A DNA stretch of 64,000 nt from Gillisella vitis (GTDB lineage: Bacteria > Pseudomonadota > Alphaproteobacteria > Rhizobiales > Rhizobiaceae). Location: contig NZ_CP056048.1 in the NCBI RefSeq assembly GCF_021559775.1, positions 1,056,501 through 1,120,500 of the forward strand, given 5' to 3'. Positions 60,671-64,000 of this stretch are shown in pieces. A program made the translations under genes and the position numbers. Every line of letters begins with the position of its first letter. Positions within the stretch are counted from its first letter, which is position 1. The notes under the pieces are model-generated. The model saw only the letters and a program-made list of their open reading frames with translations. It made no database searches and was not told the DNA's origin.

Positions 60671-61759
60671 TTATTTCAGCGCCGGTTTGCCGAGAACGAT
60701 GGCGTCATCGGCCTCCCAGCAAACGGCAATGGCTTCGCCTACCTTGACCGGATGTGCGTGGAAGGCGGCATCGGTCAGGATGGCGGTAAAGTCTTCGATG
60801 CCCGCACCGCTCAGCATCAGCTTCACGGTGGAACCACGATATTCGACATTGGTGACAGAGCCGGTGAAGCCGAGGCCCGGGACCTGGCTCTGGCCGATCC
60901 GCACATGGTCAGTGCGCACCGCTATGTCGGCGGGTTCGCCGATGGCGGCTTTGCCGGAAGCTGCGAAATCCGCCCCGCCTGCGACTGATATCATCGCGAT
61001 CTCATCGGAAACGCTCGTGACTCGGCCTGAAATGACATTGTGATCGCCCATGAAACGAGCGACGAATGCTGAGGCCGGGCGCTCGAATACGGTGCGGGGA
61101 TCGGCAGCCTGTTCGATGCGGCCATCGTTCATGATAACGATCAGGTCGGCGAGCGCCATGGCCTCTTCTTGGCTATGGGTCACATGCACGAAGGTGATGC
61201 CGAGCGAGGTCTGGAGTTTCTTCAGTTCGGCTCGCATGCGGATTTTCAAAAATGGATCGAGTGCGGACAAAGGCTCGTCCAGAAGAAGCGCTTCCGGGTC
61301 GGTAATCAAGGCGCGTGCCAGCGCCACACGCTGCTGCTGTCCGCCGGAAAGCTGGGCGGGGCGCCGGTCCGCATAGGCCTCCAGTTGCATCAATTGCAGC
61401 ATCTCCATCGCCTTGGCGCTGCGGGTGGCTTTGTCGATACCCTTCATTTTCAGGCTGAAGGCGACATTTTCGGTGAGGTCGAGATGCGGAAACAACGCGT
61501 AGGACTGGAACATCATCGCTGTGCCGCGCGCGGCGGGCGCGAGATCGGTGATGTTGGTGTTGCCCAGCAGAATATCACCTGTCGTGACGGTCTCGTGTCC
61601 GGCAATCATCCGTAACGTCGATGTTTTGCCGCAACCGGAAGGGCCGAGTAGGCAGCAATAGGTGCCAGCTGGAATTTTCAGGCTGATGCTGTGGACGGCT
61701 GTCGTATGGCCGTAAACCTTGGTAACGGCGGCAATATCGATGGCGGCGGCTTGTTTCAT
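60671..61759 (-). CDS. ABC transporter ATP-binding protein (PotA-like)
   Basis: 362 aa. Walker A GPSGCGKTS, MMFQSYALFPHLDLTENVAFSL, signature LSGGQQQRVALARAL, Walker B ALLLDEPLSALD, switch His in HVTHSQEEAMALADLI, and a C-terminal TOBE domain. The ATG at 61759 has AAGGGA upstream; the frame is open to 61918 but the extra residues are unlike the family. First gene of the leftward operon, ATPase-binding protein-permeases-racemase. Confidence 0.92.
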   Translation of the reverse strand: MKQAAAIDIAAVTKVYGHTTAVHSISLKIPAGTYCCLLGPSGCGKTSTLRMIAGHETVTTGDILLGNTNITDLAPAARGTAMMFQSYALFPHLDLTENVAFSLKMKGIDKATRSAKAMEMLQLMQLEAYADRRPAQLSGGQQQRVALARALITDPEALLLDEPLSALDPFLKIRMRAELKKLQTSLGITFVHVTHSQEEAMALADLIVIMNDGRIEQAADPRTVFERPASAFVARFMGDHNVISGRVTSVSDEIAMISVAGGADFAASGKAAIGEPADIAVRTDHVRIGQSQVPGLGFTGSVTNVEYRGSTVKLMLSGAGIEDFTAILTDAAFHAHPVKVGEAIAVCWEADDAIVLGKPALK

Positions 61760-62024
61760 GCTGCGATCCCTTGATGACCGCTGCTTTACATGCATCTTAC
61801 GTGCCAGATGCTTGTGGCCTTTGGAAAACCTAGAAAATCCTGTCGGCTTCCACTGAATACCCATGGAATTTTTCGGGTCGTCATCACTGTTGCGCAAAAA
61901 TCGTGCGATTGTTTGCATTCATTGGTCAAATTGTACGCAATAGATTTCTTGCCTGTCAGCAATCAGTGACTTTCCGAGTTTGTCAGTTCAATGTACAAAG
62001 GCAGGCATCAGCACGGGTGACGCT

Positions 62025-62735
62025 ATGAAGCTTGACGAAAAAATCAGTTTTCACGATTCAAATTTGGAAGACCGTGCCTTCACCATCCGCGAATCCCTAC
62101 GAAATGCGATTATCGACCGGCGTTTAACACCCGGAACCAAGCTTTCCGAGGCGGAAGTGGGCCTTCTGTTCGATGTCAGCCGGACCGTTGTGCGCAGTGC
62201 TCTGCAAATGCTTGCATTCGAAGGGCTGATAAAGACGGAACGAAATAGGGGTGCTTTTGTATCCAATCCGAGCCCCGAAGAAGCAGTGCAGGTGTTTGCC
62301 TGCCGCCGAATGATCGAACCTGGTATTGTGCTGGCGGCTGTCGAGCGGCTGACGGAGGACGATCTGGTCGCTTTTCGTGCCCAGTTGGAAGATGAACAAC
62401 GCCATTTGCACCAGCGCGGGCCTGCGGCGAGGCGTGCCGAAATAAAGGCCTCGGGCGATTTCCATCTGATGCTGGCAAAAGTTGCCGGCAATGCCATCCT
62501 GCAAAAATTCATGGATGAATTGGTGGCCCGATCATCGTTGGTCATCGCCCTGTATGGTGGATCTGGCGTTTCCAGTTGCGGTCATAATGAGCATGAACAG
62601 ATACTTGAGGCTCTTGTGCGGCGGGATGCCAAGCATGCAAGTGCGCTGATGCTGCATCACATTGATCATATCGAAGCGGATCTGGATTTGCGGGTGCGGG
62701 AAGGTCTGGCATTGAAGGATGCCTTGGGACTTTAG
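62025..62735 (+). CDS. GntR family regulator, FadR/FCD subgroup
   Basis: 236 aa. Winged helix (about residues 15-80) with ESLRNAIIDRRLTPGTKLSEAEVGLLFDVSRTVVRSALQMLAFEGLI; an all-helical FCD ligand domain follows, with metal-site histidines in DFHLMLAKVAGN and ALMLHHIDHIE. The ATG at 62025 is preferred; the frame is open to 61980. Divergent from the PotA-like operon, which it probably controls. The 265-bp intergenic region contains TTGTAC (61931-61936) and GTACAA (61993-61998), possible but unproven half-sites. Confidence 0.88.
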   Translation: MKLDEKISFHDSNLEDRAFTIRESLRNAIIDRRLTPGTKLSEAEVGLLFDVSRTVVRSALQMLAFEGLIKTERNRGAFVSNPSPEEAVQVFACRRMIEPGIVLAAVERLTEDDLVAFRAQLEDEQRHLHQRGPAARRAEIKASGDFHLMLAKVAGNAILQKFMDELVARSSLVIALYGGSGVSSCGHNEHEQILEALVRRDAKHASALMLHHIDHIEADLDLRVREGLALKDALGL

Positions 62736-62887
62736 CGCCCTTTTGGCCTTTTTATGGACGAGTTGTCAGGCTCAAGTCAGCGTTTAATGTTTCAGGTGCT
62801 AGTCAGGCAAGGATGCGAGATCGTAGATCTTGAATTTGGTATTGGAGAGAATAGTCTGTCCTGGGCAGCGATTCCACCGCCTGACAG

Positions 62888-63853
62888 ATGACAGTAGTGC
62901 GGCGGGTTTTTGAAATGCTCTATCCAGTGAGGTTCGTCTATCGTCGGTCCTCGGTTAAATTCGGCAGTACGACCATGCGGTCATTTCAACTGTCCAGGTT
63001 GACGAGGCCCTATCTCGGCGACAAATACCGGTTTGAAATGTCTGCCCTGCCGAACAAGCGAATACCTGGATTGCAAATGCTATGGGCTAGCCTTCAGCCT
63101 AAAGATGCGATTTATGTATTTACCAAGCGGGCGGCGCTTTCCATTGGCGCATCGGCGCTGGAAATTCTGCATGGCCGAAGCCGGGGCATATGTTTTGACT
63201 ATGTCGATACGCCCCTGGATAAGATGGTTTTCAATCATGTCGATATGCATCTCGCCAGTTCACATATGGCGCGTGATGCCATGCACGCCAGGCTGACAAA
63301 CACGCCTGGTGCAAAAGGGCAGGTTGGACTGCTGCTGCATGGTGCCGATGAGCGCATCTACGCCATGGGCAACCAGCGCCGTACCGATTATCGCGCCGGT
63401 TATTTCGGCTTTCTGAAGAATACCGTCAGGACGCCTCAAATTGAAAAATCGGTCGATTTTCATGACGCGGCTTTCAGCGATTCCATGCGCCAGATCATCG
63501 CGCGTATGGGTGACTACAGTTTGCATTACTGCATTCGCGCACCCCAGACGGAGACGTTGGCGAGGTGTTATAAACCCTTTACCAAGGGCGTGATCGCGGC
63601 GGCCTGTGGTGCAAATGTGCTGGTGAATGCGGCTCAGGACGATGCCCTCGCATTTCTGGGTGAGGATTATCCCTATCTCGTCCAAGGAGAAGGGGAGGAC
63701 GAGATTATCGATGTTTTGCAACGGGCGCGAAGCACCCATGGTAAAAATGATTGGCTGCGCGCCCGCCGCGCCATGGATCATTTTCTGGATCAAGTCAGCC
63801 CAAAAGCAATGGCCATGCAGATGGATGAAATATTTACGACTTTGCTGAGATAA
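62888..63853 (+). CDS. Unassigned protein, possibly glycosyltransferase-like
   Basis: 321 aa, soluble. I do not recognise a specific family. The C-terminal third (FTKGVIAAACGANVLVNAAQDDALAFLGEDYPYLV) resembles the donor-binding half of GT-B glycosyltransferases, where a sugar-nucleotide-binding segment is followed by an alternating beta/alpha end. The middle part has GICFDYVDTPLDKMVFNHVDMHLASSHMARDAM. The start is uncertain: ATGs at 62888, 62915 and 62975 are possible and none has a strong ribosome site. Stands alone; next gene begins 94 bp downstream. Confidence 0.6.
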   Translation: MTVVRRVFEMLYPVRFVYRRSSVKFGSTTMRSFQLSRLTRPYLGDKYRFEMSALPNKRIPGLQMLWASLQPKDAIYVFTKRAALSIGASALEILHGRSRGICFDYVDTPLDKMVFNHVDMHLASSHMARDAMHARLTNTPGAKGQVGLLLHGADERIYAMGNQRRTDYRAGYFGFLKNTVRTPQIEKSVDFHDAAFSDSMRQIIARMGDYSLHYCIRAPQTETLARCYKPFTKGVIAAACGANVLVNAAQDDALAFLGEDYPYLVQGEGEDEIIDVLQRARSTHGKNDWLRARRAMDHFLDQVSPKAMAMQMDEIFTTLLR

Positions 63854-63947
63854 TAAAGTCTTGCTAGACCTGTCAGATGTGATCGGAATTATATGAAATT
63901 GTAATAACTGCTGGATGGTCTAGGTCTGGGATCGGCGGGGGTTGGAA

Positions 63948-64000
63948 ATGGAGAATAAGCGTAGAGATCATCGAGTCCGAACCTTACAAGCGGCGCGCAT
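63948..64000 (+). CDS. PilZ-domain protein (partial, 5' end only)
   Basis: Only 17 codons lie in the window: MENKRRDHRVRTLQAAR. GGGGG precedes the ATG by 7 bp. The RRxxRV start followed by a hydrophobic strand is typical of short rhizobial PilZ proteins, whose RxxxR motif binds c-di-GMP. Too little is present to confirm; the second PilZ motif would lie to the right. Confidence 0.55.
   Translation, partial: MENKRRDHRVRTLQAAR

Noticed and set aside
61931..61998. TTGTAC/GTACAA as a GntR/FCD operator
   Set aside because: The half-sites are 62 bp apart and short enough to occur by chance; recorded only as a note under the regulator gene.
1..64000. Mobile elements, CRISPR arrays, tRNA and rRNA genes
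   Set aside because: I looked for transposase motifs, terminal inverted repeats, regularly spaced repeats and tRNA-like arms and saw none; gene content is typical chromosomal catabolic DNA. A tRNA or covariance-model scan could still find something missed by eye.

Overview
The window looks like a chromosome or chromid segment of a Rhizobiaceae bacterium (Agrobacterium/Allorhizobium/Rhizobium group). Evidence: the rhaDI/rhaRSTPQUK arrangement known from rhizobia, a divergent dctA/dctBD locus with a sigma-54 promoter, a family-3 beta-glucosidase resembling Agrobacterium Cbg1, three complete sugar or polyamine-type ABC importers, and moderately GC-rich genes packed in ATGA-coupled operons. I see no rRNA, tRNA, CRISPR array, insertion sequence, prophage or plasmid replication gene. 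Functional assignments come from reading protein motifs; no database search was run.

Layout. 1-2.3 kb: leftward cyoAB (ubiquinol oxidase; cyoB runs off the left edge). 2.6-4.9 kb: ECF sigma factor, its overlapping anti-sigma factor and a BI-1/YccA membrane protein. 5.0-6.4 kb: pseudoazurin and NnrU, both denitrification-linked, divergent, with an FNR/FixK-type box before the pseudoazurin gene. 6.6-8.0 kb: a GH16 glucanase with RTX-like repeats. 8.2-13.0 kb: dctA facing away from dctBD, with a consensus sigma-54 promoter and a perfect DctD-type inverted repeat between them. 13.0-14.6 kb: a TetR regulator and short ORFs.

14.6-35.3 kb is the most unusual region: an amino-sugar locus (GntR, SIS deaminase/isomerase, NagA, ROK kinase, cytoplasmic GH20 hexosaminidase, MalFGK-type importer, Gfo/Idh and SDR dehydrogenases) interwoven with a D-serine dehydratase/D-threonine aldolase-like PLP enzyme, RidA, a SnoaL-like protein and two divergent M81/MlrC-like metallohydrolases, plus RpiR, MFS and CutC. 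I infer catabolism of an amino-sugar conjugate that also carries an amide-linked or D-amino-acid part.

35.3-41.7 kb: YciA thioesterase, TetR regulator with a palindrome in front of the GH3 beta-glucosidase, and a two-component system divergent from a PepSY protein across a long inverted repeat. 41.9-54.6 kb: DUF1003 protein, then the complete L-rhamnose locus with paired DeoR-type operator candidates, and an FAH-family hydrolase. 54.9-62.7 kb: GAF-GGDEF-EAL protein, then a leftward PotABCD-like importer with an Asp/Glu/hydantoin racemase, opposite a GntR/FCD regulator. 62.9-64.0 kb: an unassigned, possibly glycosyltransferase-like protein and the start of a PilZ gene.

A feature shared by all three ABC operons is a stable hairpin directly downstream of the substrate-binding-protein gene, suggesting deliberate excess of the binding protein over the other components.
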